A DNA stretch of 19,069 nucleotides from Syntrophomonas_B sp035447945 (GTDB lineage Bacteria > Bacillota > Syntrophomonadia > Syntrophomonadales > Syntrophomonadaceae): NCBI GenBank assembly GCA_035447945.1, contig DAOTHZ010000039.1, forward strand, positions 1 to 19,069, given 5' to 3'. Under the pieces are notes generated by a model. That model did not search any database and was not told where the DNA came from. It saw only the letters and a program-made list of their open reading frames with translations. The position numbers and the translations under genes are program-made. Position 1 is the first letter of the stretch; every line of letters begins with the position of its first letter. Positions 1-7,516 of the stretch are shown here, piece after piece.

Positions 1-58
1 TCTCTTTGTTCTGTTTTATCAAGATCCTCGCGCTTCCCTCTCGTTCCGCGCAAGAATT

Positions 59-87
59 ATAATAACACCTGAACAATTTTATGTCAA
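59..87 (-). promoter_or_regulatory. Sigma-A promoter reading out of the left edge
   Basis: On the minus strand there is a perfect -35 box TTGACA (87-82), a 17-base spacer and a -10 box TATTAT (64-59). A second -10-like TATAAT overlaps it. Transcription would start near 52 and run leftward through a GC-rich leader (about 10-50) out of the window. The downstream gene is not visible. In Bacillus subtilis an rRNA operon follows bofA, so a stable-RNA operon is possible, but that is only inference. Confidence 0.7.
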
Positions 88-251
88 GATTGATAACACG
101 GTTTTTTCGATAACTTATTATATTTTCTTCAGTATTTATGTGTCCGTTTGTCTGGAAGCAACATATTGAATTGACCGATTTGTTTTGTAACAATTTTATT
201 GTTATTTCTATATATAAATAGTCCTTCACCGATTATGAACAAATTAACCGA

Positions 252-283
252 TTAAAAAACTGTCCCCAATCTTTGGGGACAGT
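252..283 (-). terminator. Intrinsic terminator of the kor operon
   Basis: An 11-bp perfect stem (259-269 with 273-283, three-base loop) is followed on the minus strand by a run of six T. It lies 17 bases past the korD stop codon and ends the 2-oxoacid oxidoreductase operon. The remainder of 1-251 is AT-rich and shows no gene. It holds the left-edge promoter and three copies of ACCGATT (174-180, 228-234, 247-253) of unknown meaning. Confidence 0.9.
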
Positions 284-299
284 TTGTTTCGGACTAGCC

Positions 300-563
300 T
301 TATATTGCTTTTCTGGTCTTTTTCTTGATAATGGATATGGCACAGTCAGGACAAACCATTTCACATATGCTGCAGGCTATACAACTGTCTTCATCTTTTG
401 GTTTTACCGTAGGCGTACCATAAACGCCAAGTGTATCTGACCAGACGATAACCTGATTTGGGCATTTTTCCTTGCATAATCCACAACCTTTGCAGTATTC
501 CGGAAATATATTAAAGGTTGCTTTCTCCAGTTCAAAAGTGATGGCTTCGGTTGTTTTAGTCAT
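300..563 (-). CDS. korD: 2-oxoacid:ferredoxin oxidoreductase delta subunit (2[4Fe-4S] ferredoxin)
   Basis: This 87-residue protein is a bacterial-type ferredoxin subunit. It has two [4Fe-4S] motifs of the form CxxCxxCxxxCP, with cysteines 24/27/30/34 and 61/64/67/71. In this family it carries electrons from the thiamine-diphosphate site in the beta subunit to soluble ferredoxin. The ATG overlaps the end of korC by 8 bases, with a purine-rich GGGAAGGGG upstream, so translation is probably coupled. It is the last gene of the operon; in many kor/vor clusters the delta gene comes earlier. It sits directly before a strong terminator. The family call is firm. The 2-oxoacid used by the complex is not readable from this subunit. 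Confidence 0.93.
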   Translation of the reverse strand: MTKTTEAITFELEKATFNIFPEYCKGCGLCKEKCPNQVIVWSDTLGVYGTPTVKPKDEDSCIACSICEMVCPDCAISIIKKKTRKAI

Positions 564-1143
564 TGCTGAGCACCCCTTCCCTGAGGGATTTTTCGGCCAT
601 TTGCCGTCCTATTTCCAGCGCTTTAAAGTTTAATTCTCTCAGTTTTGGATCTTTCTCAAACTTATAACCGAGTTTATGCTCCAAAGCTTCTTTGGCCGCT
701 TCAAAGCTAACTACATTGCTTAACCCAATTACCGCACCCATAATAATGATATTGAATACGCGGGGATGCAGTTCGTTGTTTGCCGTATCAATTGCCGGCA
801 AAGCGATGATTTGTTTGGCTTCCTGCGGCAATTCTTCGGTTTTTATGTTAAAACTGCTGTCATATACATAAAGGGTTTCTGTTCCTGAATAGCCGAGGGT
901 TCTGGCTACAGCCCTTTCGCTCAGGGCAATCACAATATCTGCCTTCTGAAATTTGGGAGCTCCGATCCGTTTGTCACTGAACTGCAGAAAAGCGATGGAC
1001 ACTCCGCCTCTTTGTTCCAATCCGAAGTTGGGAATATATATGGCCTGTTGGTTTTCATTGTAGGCAGCTTCGGCCAGAATTTCAGCAATTGATTGTACCC
1101 CCTGTCCGCCTTCGCCTGCCAGAGCAATTTTAAATAGCGCCAT
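556..1143 (-). CDS. korC: 2-oxoacid:ferredoxin oxidoreductase gamma subunit
   Basis: The 195-residue protein begins with the glycine-rich GEGGQGVQS signature (residues 10-18) and continues with the NFGLEQRGG stretch typical of the gamma domain of pyruvate/2-oxoglutarate/2-oxoisovalerate:ferredoxin oxidoreductases. Its length is normal for the family. The gamma subunit is structural and helps form the coenzyme A and subunit interface. Its ATG shares one base with the korB stop codon (TAATG), and a GGGGG ribosome-binding stretch lies inside the end of korB, so the two are translationally coupled. It overlaps korD by 8 bases. Homologous subunits serve 2-oxoglutarate, branched-chain and pyruvate enzymes, so the substrate is open. 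Confidence 0.93.
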   Translation of the reverse strand: MALFKIALAGEGGQGVQSIAEILAEAAYNENQQAIYIPNFGLEQRGGVSIAFLQFSDKRIGAPKFQKADIVIALSERAVARTLGYSGTETLYVYDSSFNIKTEELPQEAKQIIALPAIDTANNELHPRVFNIIIMGAVIGLSNVVSFEAAKEALEHKLGYKFEKDPKLRELNFKALEIGRQMAEKSLREGVLSND

Positions 1144-1892
1144 TATTTATCCCCCTTTCCAAACGGATTCTTTAATTCCCCCACTGGGAAATATCTCTCC
1201 ATTTCATCTTCAAGGAAGTTCCAGGTCTGCTGTGCATTCGTTCGCCAGTTGGTGGGACAAGTGGAAAGAACCTCAACAAAGGAGAAGCCATTCCCCTCCA
1301 TCTGGTTTCTCAAGGCACTCCTGATGTATTTTTTTAATTGTTTGTATTTTGAAACCGTAGCCCGGGCTACATAGGCACTATCCGGAGTCAACTGGGCAAT
1401 AAATTCCGGTCCCATGGTAGGATATCCGGTCTGTTCGGGATCTCTGCCGTAGGGAGAAGTTTCCGTCTTCTGCCCCGGCAGCGTAGTGGGGGCCATTTGC
1501 CCGCCAGTCATACCGTAATTGGTGTTGTTGACCAAAATCAATGTGACCTTTTCATTTCTGACTGCTGAATTCAATAAATGCTGGGAACCGATTGAATACC
1601 CCCCACCATCACCCATGTAACCAATACATACCAGTTCAGGCCGGGATCTTTTAATGCCCACCATAACCGGAGTCGTTCTGCCGTGATGGGTCTGGGTACT
1701 GTCGCAGGCAAAAAAATTCCAGGACAGCAGCGAACATCCGATGTCACAGCCGAATATAACCTGGTCCTGTATTTCCAGTTCATCTATTACTTCACCCAGC
1801 GCCTTGAGCACAATACCATGTCCGCATCCGGGACAGAATTTGTGCGGTTTACTGGGAAGATACCATGATTTCGGGATTGCTTGAACAGCCAT
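1143..1892 (-). CDS. korB: 2-oxoacid:ferredoxin oxidoreductase beta subunit (TPP-binding)
   Basis: This 249-residue subunit carries the thiamine-diphosphate site. The GDGGGYS motif (94-100) and paired asparagines (122-123) make the classic GDG-x(n)-NN cofactor fold. An N-terminal CPGCGHG (20-26), with later cysteines, is the expected ligand set for the subunit's own [4Fe-4S] cluster. It decarboxylates a 2-oxoacid and, with CoA, yields acyl-CoA while passing electrons to ferredoxin. The start is supported by AAAGGAGG about 7 bases before the ATG. It lies 15 bases after korA and is coupled to korC. Substrate candidates are 2-oxoglutarate and branched-chain 2-oxoacids; indolepyruvate enzymes have a different subunit layout. 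Confidence 0.95.
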   Translation of the reverse strand: MAVQAIPKSWYLPSKPHKFCPGCGHGIVLKALGEVIDELEIQDQVIFGCDIGCSLLSWNFFACDSTQTHHGRTTPVMVGIKRSRPELVCIGYMGDGGGYSIGSQHLLNSAVRNEKVTLILVNNTNYGMTGGQMAPTTLPGQKTETSPYGRDPEQTGYPTMGPEFIAQLTPDSAYVARATVSKYKQLKKYIRSALRNQMEGNGFSFVEVLSTCPTNWRTNAQQTWNFLEDEMERYFPVGELKNPFGKGDK

Positions 1893-1907
1893 TGTTTTAC
1901 CTCCTTT

Positions 1908-2996
1908 CTACAAGACAGACTTTACTTTATCAATAATATCACTATCAATAATTCCAACGCCGGGCATAAACAGCGTTTCGATTTTGGCTGTTTCTCCGTA
2001 GATTTCCTGTTTGACCAAACGCTCCAGCTGTCCGATGGCAGATTCTGCGATGATAAGTTTCTTGGCACCGTTCTTGGCAATAGCCTCCCGCAGTTCCTTT
2101 TGCGGGAAGGGGCGCAAGGTTATGGGTCTGAAGTATCCGGCTTTAATTCCTTGGGCACGCAAGGCCTTCACTGCATCATCTGCCGCGCGTGATACAATCC
2201 CATGGGTTACAATAATAATATCTGCATCTTCACAATTTTTCTCATCATATTCTATAATCTGGGGGGCCAATGCATCGTATTCAGCCTGCACTTTGGTAAT
2301 TACTTCATATAATTCTTCCTCCAGGCTGTAGATATTGCACAGATGACTGGGACCGCGCTCTTCTCCGATTTTTCCACCCAAGCCGATCAGTGGATAAGGT
2401 TCAACCATTTCAATGCCGCGCGTTTCCGGATCATACATTTCCAAAGGTTCGCGCATCTTGGCCTGGTAACCATCACCGAGGATAAATACCGGAAATCTGT
2501 ATTTCCAGGCATTGTTAAAACCCTTGATAATATAATCAAAAATCTCTTGATGGCTGGAGGTTGAATAAACGATACGGTGTCCTTCGCCATTCCCTCCATA
2601 AGTGGTGAGTGTGACTTCTTGCTGCGAGTAGACTACGGTACCTGATGAAGGACCTCCCCGCTGCTGTATGATGGCCAATAATGGCAACCGCATGGCCTCA
2701 GCCATGCCAAAGGGTTCCTGCATCAGAACATTCCCTGGTCCGGCGGTCGCGGTAAACGCTTTTTTGCCGCTCTGTACGCCGCCACAAACAGTGAATCCGG
2801 CGGAAAGTTCGTCTTCTGTCTGTAAAAATCCTTTGCCGTATTTAGGCGCCATTCTTGTCCAGTAATGCATTACTTCATTTTGAGGAGTAATAGGATAACC
2901 AAACATTATATCTGCGCCTGCTGCCAGACAAGCCCAGGCGGCGGCTTCGTTGCCAGTCATAAATGACTTTTTGCTCTCGCCAATTACTCTCTGCAT
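1908..2996 (-). CDS. korA: 2-oxoacid:ferredoxin oxidoreductase alpha subunit (Kor/Vor type)
   Basis: The 362-residue alpha subunit has the GYPITPQNE motif (39-47) and the EDELSAG and TATAGPGNVLM stretches of the pyrimidine-binding and transketolase-like domains. A C-terminal domain includes AESAIGQLERLVKQEI. The length and the lack of an N-terminal gamma-type domain fit the short VorB/KorA class, not the roughly 600-residue fused KorA. In syntrophs and acetogens such complexes make acyl-CoA from amino-acid-derived 2-oxoacids, or run reductively for biosynthesis. AGGAGG lies 12 bases before the ATG, a little long. It follows the P-loop NTPase gene by 46 bases and is probably on the same transcript. 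2-Oxoisovalerate versus 2-oxoglutarate specificity is unresolved. Confidence 0.94.
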   Translation of the reverse strand: MQRVIGESKKSFMTGNEAAAWACLAAGADIMFGYPITPQNEVMHYWTRMAPKYGKGFLQTEDELSAGFTVCGGVQSGKKAFTATAGPGNVLMQEPFGMAEAMRLPLLAIIQQRGGPSSGTVVYSQQEVTLTTYGGNGEGHRIVYSTSSHQEIFDYIIKGFNNAWKYRFPVFILGDGYQAKMREPLEMYDPETRGIEMVEPYPLIGLGGKIGEERGPSHLCNIYSLEEELYEVITKVQAEYDALAPQIIEYDEKNCEDADIIIVTHGIVSRAADDAVKALRAQGIKAGYFRPITLRPFPQKELREAIAKNGAKKLIIAESAIGQLERLVKQEIYGETAKIETLFMPGVGIIDSDIIDKVKSVL

Positions 2997-3042
2997 TTAT
3001 CCAATGCACCTCCTATAATCGGATTTGTTAATTGATTCATCA

Positions 3043-3723
3043 CTACCATATCGCTGATGGCATGTAGCGTTTTATATATTTTATCGACATACCAAAATCA
3101 TTGATTTTGCTGTCTTTAAAGTCCTCAACAACGGCGGTATATATAACTGGCAAATGCAGAATTCGGGCCGCCTCAGCAATGATTTCATTGCCGGTGTTAA
3201 TGATTTCAGGAGTCGTTTCGTCTCCCATATGGGTATTGGCTACAATCCCGTCGACTCTTCCCAATCCGCCAACATATTCCAAAATCCTGTCGAGCGAATT
3301 GGTCATGGGGCGTGAGGCATTTAGAACTGCTATGACTTTTAATTCAGGTGTTTGGTCAACATCCTCCACCAGATTGAGCGTTCGTGCGCCAAATACTCCA
3401 TAACCAATATCCAGGATAATATCTCCTTTATTGCGCAAAGCCCATCTTGCCCTGGGATTAAGCATCGAACCCGTCTCTCCCAGCCCAAAGGAATCCTCCC
3501 GGGATTGACTGATGATATTAAGATTCATCTTCTCCAATTGATGCTTTATGGGTCTTAAAGTATAAAAAGGCTCGACTGTATCCAAGTCGACCAGAGTAAC
3601 CTGTCGGCCTTGCCTGCTCAGTTCCAGAGCCCTGTTGATTGCCATTTCGCTTTTGCCGCTGGCGTATTCTCCAATATATGCTTCAACGATCCTGGCATCT
3701 TCCTTAAACGTGAATATCAACAC
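3043..3723 (-). CDS. Uncharacterised P-loop NTPase, first gene of the kor operon
   Basis: About 226 residues. A Walker A motif GEYASGKS lies at 18-25. An acidic strand LVDLDTVEPF follows (45-53), as in SIMIBI/MinD-ParA-like ATPases, and then a Walker-B-like DIILDIGYG (101-109) and NASRP and NTHMGDE loops (135-170) that may read the nucleotide base. There is no membrane segment and no cysteine pair for a metal cluster. It is the first gene after the promoter at 3804-3832 and precedes korA by 46 bases, so it may assist assembly or regulation of the oxidoreductase; that is inference from position only. The start is uncertain: AGGAGG overlaps the GTG used here (3723), and the TTG at 3720 is the alternative. 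I do not recognise a named family. Confidence 0.85.
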   Translation of the reverse strand: MLIFTFKEDARIVEAYIGEYASGKSEMAINRALELSRQGRQVTLVDLDTVEPFYTLRPIKHQLEKMNLNIISQSREDSFGLGETGSMLNPRARWALRNKGDIILDIGYGVFGARTLNLVEDVDQTPELKVIAVLNASRPMTNSLDRILEYVGGLGRVDGIVANTHMGDETTPEIINTGNEIIAEAARILHLPVIYTAVVEDFKDSKINDFGMSIKYIKRYMPSAIW

Positions 3724-3803
3724 CTCCTGCGTTATCGCGGGGCAAATATCAAATATTTATGCCTTGTCCGTTTTTTTGATAGCTCTTTAATGTAGCTTTT
3801 CTA

Positions 3804-3832
3804 AGTATAAATTAGTCATCAATGTGCGTCAA
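3804..3832 (-). promoter_or_regulatory. Sigma-A promoter of the NTPase-korABCD operon
   Basis: The minus strand shows -35 TTGACG (3832-3827), a 17-base spacer and -10 TATACT (3809-3804). The predicted start near 3797 leaves a leader of about 75 bases before the NTPase gene. Between bofA and this gene (3724-4027) I see only this promoter, an inverted repeat and the bofA terminator. Confidence 0.8.
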
Positions 3833-3867
3833 TATTAAAGTTCCTTTGATTAAATAATACGCACATT
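3821..3867. repeat. Spaced inverted repeat AATGTGCGT / ACGCACATT at the kor promoter
   Basis: A 9-base sequence AATGTGCGT (3821-3829) recurs as its exact reverse complement ACGCACATT (3859-3867). The arms are 38 bases apart centre to centre. The promoter-proximal arm overlaps the -35 box of the kor operon promoter. The placement suggests an operator for a regulator that binds two half-sites, possibly by looping, but no regulator gene is present in the window. Confidence 0.5.
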
Positions 3868-3974
3868 TATGTATTGTTCATCATAAAGCTGGTATGTTTG
3901 GCCATTAATTGTCCGTATTAAGTACTTAAAGAGTACCCTGTCTATAGTAATATTCCACATTTTTATTCATTCAC

Positions 3975-4003
3975 TCAAAAAAGACGGATCTCCTCCGTCT
4001 TTT
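3975..4003 (-). terminator. Intrinsic terminator after bofA
   Basis: Stem arms AAAAGACGGA and TCCGTCTTTT (3979-3988 and 3994-4003) enclose a five-base loop. On the minus strand the 3' arm runs into T residues. It lies about 25 bases past the bofA stop and closes the recR-yaaL-bofA transcript. Confidence 0.88.
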
Positions 4004-4027
4004 CGCTGTATAACATTTTGCTGTCAA

Positions 4028-4291
4028 TCACAGCAGCAATTGAAAACAAATCAGTAATAAAATGCCCGGTATTCCTAAAAAGCCGGCAATTAAAACTGTT
4101 AATACATTGAGTGGCAGACTGAAATCGAAGTAAGCCCCGACATAATTGGTTAATACCAACAAGGCCAACCCAATCACCGAATTAATAACCAATTTCCATA
4201 TAAGTTTCAGTGGTTTCATAATCAATTGGGCAATAATGAAAACAATGAACAACAAAAACAGGATCGCCATTACTAGATTTGCTGTAGCCAT
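4028..4291 (-). CDS. bofA: BofA-family pro-sigma-K processing inhibitor
   Basis: An 87-residue integral membrane protein made almost entirely of hydrophobic segments (about 5-25, 33-52 and 60-85), with a short charged stretch near 27-33. In Bacillus subtilis BofA sits in the forespore outer membrane and holds back the SpoIVFB protease that activates sigma-K late in sporulation. The identification rests on size, membrane pattern, the C-terminal GFLGIPGILLLI stretch and, above all, position after recR and yaaL, exactly as in Bacillus. AGGAGG precedes the ATG, which follows the yaaL stop directly (TAGATG). It implies that the organism, or its recent ancestors, sporulate. Confidence 0.88.
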   Translation of the reverse strand: MATANLVMAILFLLFIVFIIAQLIMKPLKLIWKLVINSVIGLALLVLTNYVGAYFDFSLPLNVLTVLIAGFLGIPGILLLICFQLLL

Positions 4292-4567
4292 CTAGATGTT
4301 TCCTCCTTTTGTCCGCAGTAATTCTTGTTTTTCCTGCTGCTTGTACTTTTTTAACAGGTAGCCGTATCTCTTTTCTGCTGCTTTGACTGTAAATACGGCG
4401 TAATCAACCATATCCTCTTCGTCCGCCTGTGACAGAATTTGATAGGCCAGTCGTAATTCATTGCCGGCTTCCTTCACTGTTGCAAGATCAATTCCTTTAT
4501 CTGCATACAATTGATGCGGCTTGCTTGCAGCTAGCCGACAGGACTTAAATTTTATTAAGTTACACAC
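4292..4567 (-). CDS. yaaL: YaaL-like protein (DUF2508)
   Basis: A 91-residue soluble, highly charged and probably helical protein of unknown function. It is assigned to DUF2508/YaaL from the short length, the helical ELRLAYQILSQADEEDMVDY region (about 37-56) and the conserved position between recR and bofA. The start is GTG, chosen because AGGAGG lies 8 bases upstream. The gene begins 67 bases after recR and abuts bofA. The N-terminal 15 residues are basic and Cys-containing, with no clear signal peptide. No catalytic motif is visible. Confidence 0.82.
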   Translation of the reverse strand: MCNLIKFKSCRLAASKPHQLYADKGIDLATVKEAGNELRLAYQILSQADEEDMVDYAVFTVKAAEKRYGYLLKKYKQQEKQELLRTKGGNI

Positions 4568-4634
4568 GGCTTCAACCTCCTGGCAATAATAGCGATGATT
4601 TCCATTTCATTGCATATTATGCCATTCAGCTGCC

Positions 4635-5231
4635 TTATATACATTCTTTTCTTCCTTCGATGGCCATTCGCAAAGTAATCTCATCCGCAAATTCAATATC
4701 TCCGCCGACAGGAAGACCATGGGCCAATCGCGTTACTTTGATTCCCTGGCGGTGTAAAGATACAGCCAGGTAACGAGAAAGAACCTCTCCATCCATATCC
4801 GGATTAAAAGCCAATATCACTTCATTAATTTTTTCCCGGGCGAGCAATTGCTGCAGCGGCTGAAGATTTATGTCCCCCAGATCGATATCGTCCATCAGGT
4901 TAAACCCCCGATTTAACGCATAATACTGTCCCCGATAACCACTTCTTTCCAGCGCGATGATATCACTGCTGTCTGCCACCACGCAAAGCAAACTACGGTC
5001 ACGGCTCGTGTCACGGCAAATCAAACAAGGATTTTCATCGGTTAAAAATCCGCAATGCGGGCAGGGAAATACTTTTTCCCGAGCAACAATGATCGATTGA
5101 GCAAGTTGTCGGGCTTCATCAACCGGCATCTTCAGTATAAAAAGAGCCAGTCGCTGGGCCGTCTTGGGGCCGATGCCCGGCAGCTTCTGCAATCGATCAA
5201 TAAGGTTTTCCAACGGCCGGGCCAGTCTCAT
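4635..5231 (-). CDS. recR: Recombination mediator protein RecR
   Basis: A 198-residue protein of standard RecR length. It has an N-terminal helix-hairpin-helix (LPGIGPKTAQR, 17-27), a four-cysteine zinc finger (C57, C60, C69, C72) and a Toprim domain from about 80 with the acidic NPDMDGE segment (about 143-149). RecR forms a ring-like clamp with RecO and loads RecA on gapped DNA in RecFOR repair. GAGGAG about 8 bases before the ATG supports the start. It follows ybaB by 20 bases in the conserved dnaX-ybaB-recR group, which links replication and recombination. Confidence 0.98.
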   Translation of the reverse strand: MRLARPLENLIDRLQKLPGIGPKTAQRLALFILKMPVDEARQLAQSIIVAREKVFPCPHCGFLTDENPCLICRDTSRDRSLLCVVADSSDIIALERSGYRGQYYALNRGFNLMDDIDLGDINLQPLQQLLAREKINEVILAFNPDMDGEVLSRYLAVSLHRQGIKVTRLAHGLPVGGDIEFADEITLRMAIEGRKECI

Positions 5232-5251
5232 ACTTTCAACTCCTCGGCAAC

Positions 5252-5581
5252 TTAAAATCCGGGAATATTGAGTCCGCCAGTAATTTTGGACATTTCACCG
5301 GATACCATGTCCTGGGACTGCTTGATAGCATCATTGATTACTGCCAGAACCAGATCTTCCAGCATTTCAACGTCTTCCGGGTCAACCACTTCCGGCTTGA
5401 TTTTAATTTCCAGCAATTCCTGCCGTCCATTGACTTTGGCTGTCACCGCCCCGCCACCAGCGGAAGCTTCTACAACCTTTTCCTGCAGTTCCGATTGCAT
5501 TTTAGCCATTTGTTCCTGCATTTTCTTGGCCTGCTTGATCATTTGATTCATATTGGCCCCACCGCCAGGATTAAATTTCAT
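5252..5581 (-). CDS. ybaB: YbaB/EbfC family nucleoid-associated protein
   Basis: A 109-residue protein with the family features: a glycine/asparagine-rich start, a long coiled helix full of Met, Gln and Lys (about 11-40), the glycine-rich ASAGGGAVTAKVNGR turn (40-54) and a C-terminal helix ending in GGLNIPGF. Members are dimeric DNA-binding proteins that coat the nucleoid. It stands between dnaX (15 bases upstream) and recR (20 bases downstream), its usual place. AGGGAGG lies 9 bases before the ATG. Met11 is an alternative start. Confidence 0.97.
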   Translation of the reverse strand: MKFNPGGGANMNQMIKQAKKMQEQMAKMQSELQEKVVEASAGGGAVTAKVNGRQELLEIKIKPEVVDPEDVEMLEDLVLAVINDAIKQSQDMVSGEMSKITGGLNIPGF

Positions 5582-5596
5582 AACGAATATCCTCCC

Positions 5597-7090
5597 TTAA
5601 TCTTTTATCTCTATATTTTCCTTGCCAAAATACTCAATTGCTTTTTGTACAACGATATCATTGGTTTGTTTTTCATCCAAAAACAAAAACTGGATTTCCA
5701 TTTCCCGGTTAAATATTTCTTTGATGACTTGATCCAGGATTTCCCGGTTGGCTTTCTCCTCCATTCTCTCTTTGTGGAATCGGTAACCTTTGGTATAACC
5801 AATATACATGGTATCCCCTTTGGTACCTAACAATTTGCCCTGCGCCAGCAAAGCGTGGGTTGGCACCTTCTTTTCCTTGACACCCAACAAAATACGGTTC
5901 CAAAGGATCTCCCGAGCATCATTTTTAACCGGCTTGTCTTTGCTTGTGGTCGTATCTTTTTTCCTTGGTTCAGGAGATGCTTCCGGTTTACTGGTTTGCC
6001 CTGAAATAACCGCAATCATTTCCAGGAAGGTAATTTCCAGCAGAAATCTTTGTCCTTCACTAAACCTGAGTTTCTCTGCCAAATCCATTGTCATCCGTAA
6101 CAATTGAAGAATCTGGTCTTTGTTCGCTAGTTGGGTTTGCTGGATGAGACGGTCTCGATTGGCTTCGCTGACCATTAGCAATTCAGCTTTGTCGCCAATT
6201 AGTTTAGCCATCAAAAGATCCCGCAAATATAAGGAACATTCCCTCACCAGTTGGGTACTTTCCTTTCCCTGCTGGACGGAAATATGAATTTTGTGAACTA
6301 ATGTTCCTGGATCCTTGCCCAGCACTGCATCGAATATATCTGCCACAAAATTGTCATCGACCAGGCCCAATACCTCCAGTACGTTCTCTTTGCTGATATC
6401 TTTTTCTTTGAACGAATAAACCTGGTCCAGCATTCCCAATGCATCACGCAGCCCACCGTTGGCCCGACGGGCGATCAAAGCCAGTGCTTCTTCCTCCATT
6501 ACAATTCCAAAACGATTTGCCGCGTCCCTTAACCTGGCAATAATCTGGTCTGACTGCAAACGTTTAAAATTAAAGCGCTGGCAACGTGAGATAATGGTGC
6601 TGGGAATTTTCTGCGGTTCAGTTGTAGCCAGGATAAATATAACCGAGTCAGGAGGTTCTTCCAACGTCTTCAGCAACGCATTGAATGCTTCTGCCGTCAG
6701 CATATGAACTTCATCGATGATGTAAACCTTTTTCTTGCCTTGTGCCGGCATCACCCGTACTCTTTCCCGCAGGTCGCGAATCTCGTCAATACCACGATTG
6801 GAGGCCGCGTCAATTTCTATGACATCCATAAAATTACCGTTATTGATATCCGTACAAGCCGAGCACTGATTGCACGGTTCTGCATCCACGGGATGCTCAC
6901 AATTGACAGCCTTGGCAACAATTTTAGCGATGCTGGTTTTTCCTGTTCCACGGGGACCAGAAAAGATATAGGCATGGGTAAGGCGGTCTTCCCGAATCGC
7001 ATTCTGCAATGCGATAACGGTCTGTTCCTGACCAACTACTTCGATAAACGTTTGTGGCCGCCAAACTCTATACAATGCCAGATAAGCCAT
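5597..7090 (-). CDS. dnaX: DNA polymerase III subunit gamma/tau
   Basis: About 497 residues. It is the AAA+ clamp-loader motor that places the sliding clamp on DNA. It has Walker A GPRGTGKT (45-52), a zinc module (C64, C73, C76, C79), DEVH (126-129), sensor-1 ATTEP (155-159) and the SRC arginine-finger motif (168-170). After the collar domain a Lys/Glu/Pro-rich linker (about 365-395) leads to a short C-terminal domain. The start at 7090 is preferred over an ATG two codons upstream because AAGGAGG is 7 bases away from it and only one base from the other. The protein is shorter than the Escherichia coli tau form (643 residues). It heads dnaX-ybaB-recR-yaaL-bofA, just downstream of the SRP RNA gene. 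Confidence 0.97.
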   Translation of the reverse strand: MAYLALYRVWRPQTFIEVVGQEQTVIALQNAIREDRLTHAYIFSGPRGTGKTSIAKIVAKAVNCEHPVDAEPCNQCSACTDINNGNFMDVIEIDAASNRGIDEIRDLRERVRVMPAQGKKKVYIIDEVHMLTAEAFNALLKTLEEPPDSVIFILATTEPQKIPSTIISRCQRFNFKRLQSDQIIARLRDAANRFGIVMEEEALALIARRANGGLRDALGMLDQVYSFKEKDISKENVLEVLGLVDDNFVADIFDAVLGKDPGTLVHKIHISVQQGKESTQLVRECSLYLRDLLMAKLIGDKAELLMVSEANRDRLIQQTQLANKDQILQLLRMTMDLAEKLRFSEGQRFLLEITFLEMIAVISGQTSKPEASPEPRKKDTTTSKDKPVKNDAREILWNRILLGVKEKKVPTHALLAQGKLLGTKGDTMYIGYTKGYRFHKERMEEKANREILDQVIKEIFNREMEIQFLFLDEKQTNDIVVQKAIEYFGKENIEIKD

Positions 7091-7119
7091 ACTCATGCCT
7101 CCTTCGTTTCTATTATTTT

Positions 7120-7148
7120 ATCTTATTCAATCCACTTGTAATAGACAA
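7120..7148 (-). promoter_or_regulatory. Candidate dnaX promoter
   Basis: Minus-strand -35 TTGTCT (7148-7143), a 17-base spacer and -10 TAAGAT (7125-7120). A start near 7113 would give a leader of about 22 bases with the dnaX ribosome-binding site. It lies just beyond the SRP RNA terminator, where a new promoter is expected. Confidence 0.6.
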
Positions 7149-7152
7149 ATAC

Positions 7153-7176
7153 GAAAAAAAGCAGGGGTTGCCCTGC
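7153..7176 (-). terminator. Intrinsic terminator of the SRP RNA
   Basis: A compact GC stem (GCAGGG with CCCTGC, 7161-7176) is followed on the minus strand by seven T residues. It begins about 16 bases after the mature 3' end of the SRP RNA. Confidence 0.92.
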
Positions 7177-7192
7177 CGTTCTATTATAAATT

Positions 7193-7460
7193 GCCGTGCA
7201 CCTGGCTTCGAAACTACCTTCCGGACGTTACTTGAACAGTTAACTCCATTCAGGCGACCCTTCGTCACACGAAATGTACCTCTTAGTGCTGCTTCCTTCC
7301 GGACCTGACACGGTTCAAGGGGTTCCGTTGCGAAGGACCCAAACTTCTCCGTCACTTATTCAAGCCAGACCCCACAAGATAAGCCCCTCGGCCAGGAATT
7401 CGATCCTGCTGTAGCGGGTTGCAGGTTACAGGGCACCGCTAATTCCCCATCTAGCACGGC
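7193..7460 (-). ncRNA. ffs: Large bacterial SRP RNA (scRNA, with Alu domain)
   Basis: About 268 bases, the size of the Bacillus scRNA rather than the 4.5S form. The 5' part carries GTGCTAGATGGGG, the AGCGGTGCCCTGTAACCTGC stretch and the Alu-domain loops. The S-domain apex shows the hallmark GTCAGGTCCGGAAGGAAGCA segment (near 7300), where Ffh binds. The 5' end GCCGTGC pairs with the 3' end GCACGGC, and the pairing continues a few bases into both flanks, as expected of a precursor trimmed by a double-strand nuclease. The RNA directs ribosomes making membrane proteins to the membrane with Ffh. Its place upstream of dnaX matches Bacillus. Confidence 0.98.
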
Positions 7461-7516
7461 AAATCTGTATTCACTTGGCAGCCGGCCAAAGGCCGGTGCC
7501 TGTCTTTTGCTTGTCT

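Noticed and set aside
174..253. Three ACCGATT copies as a CRISPR or iteron array
   Set aside because: Only seven bases long, irregularly spaced, and in AT-rich sequence; too weak to support.
252..283. The GGGGACAG hairpin as a mobile-element end or REP-like repeat
   Set aside because: A single copy with a T-run right after the last gene of an operon is fully explained as an intrinsic terminator.
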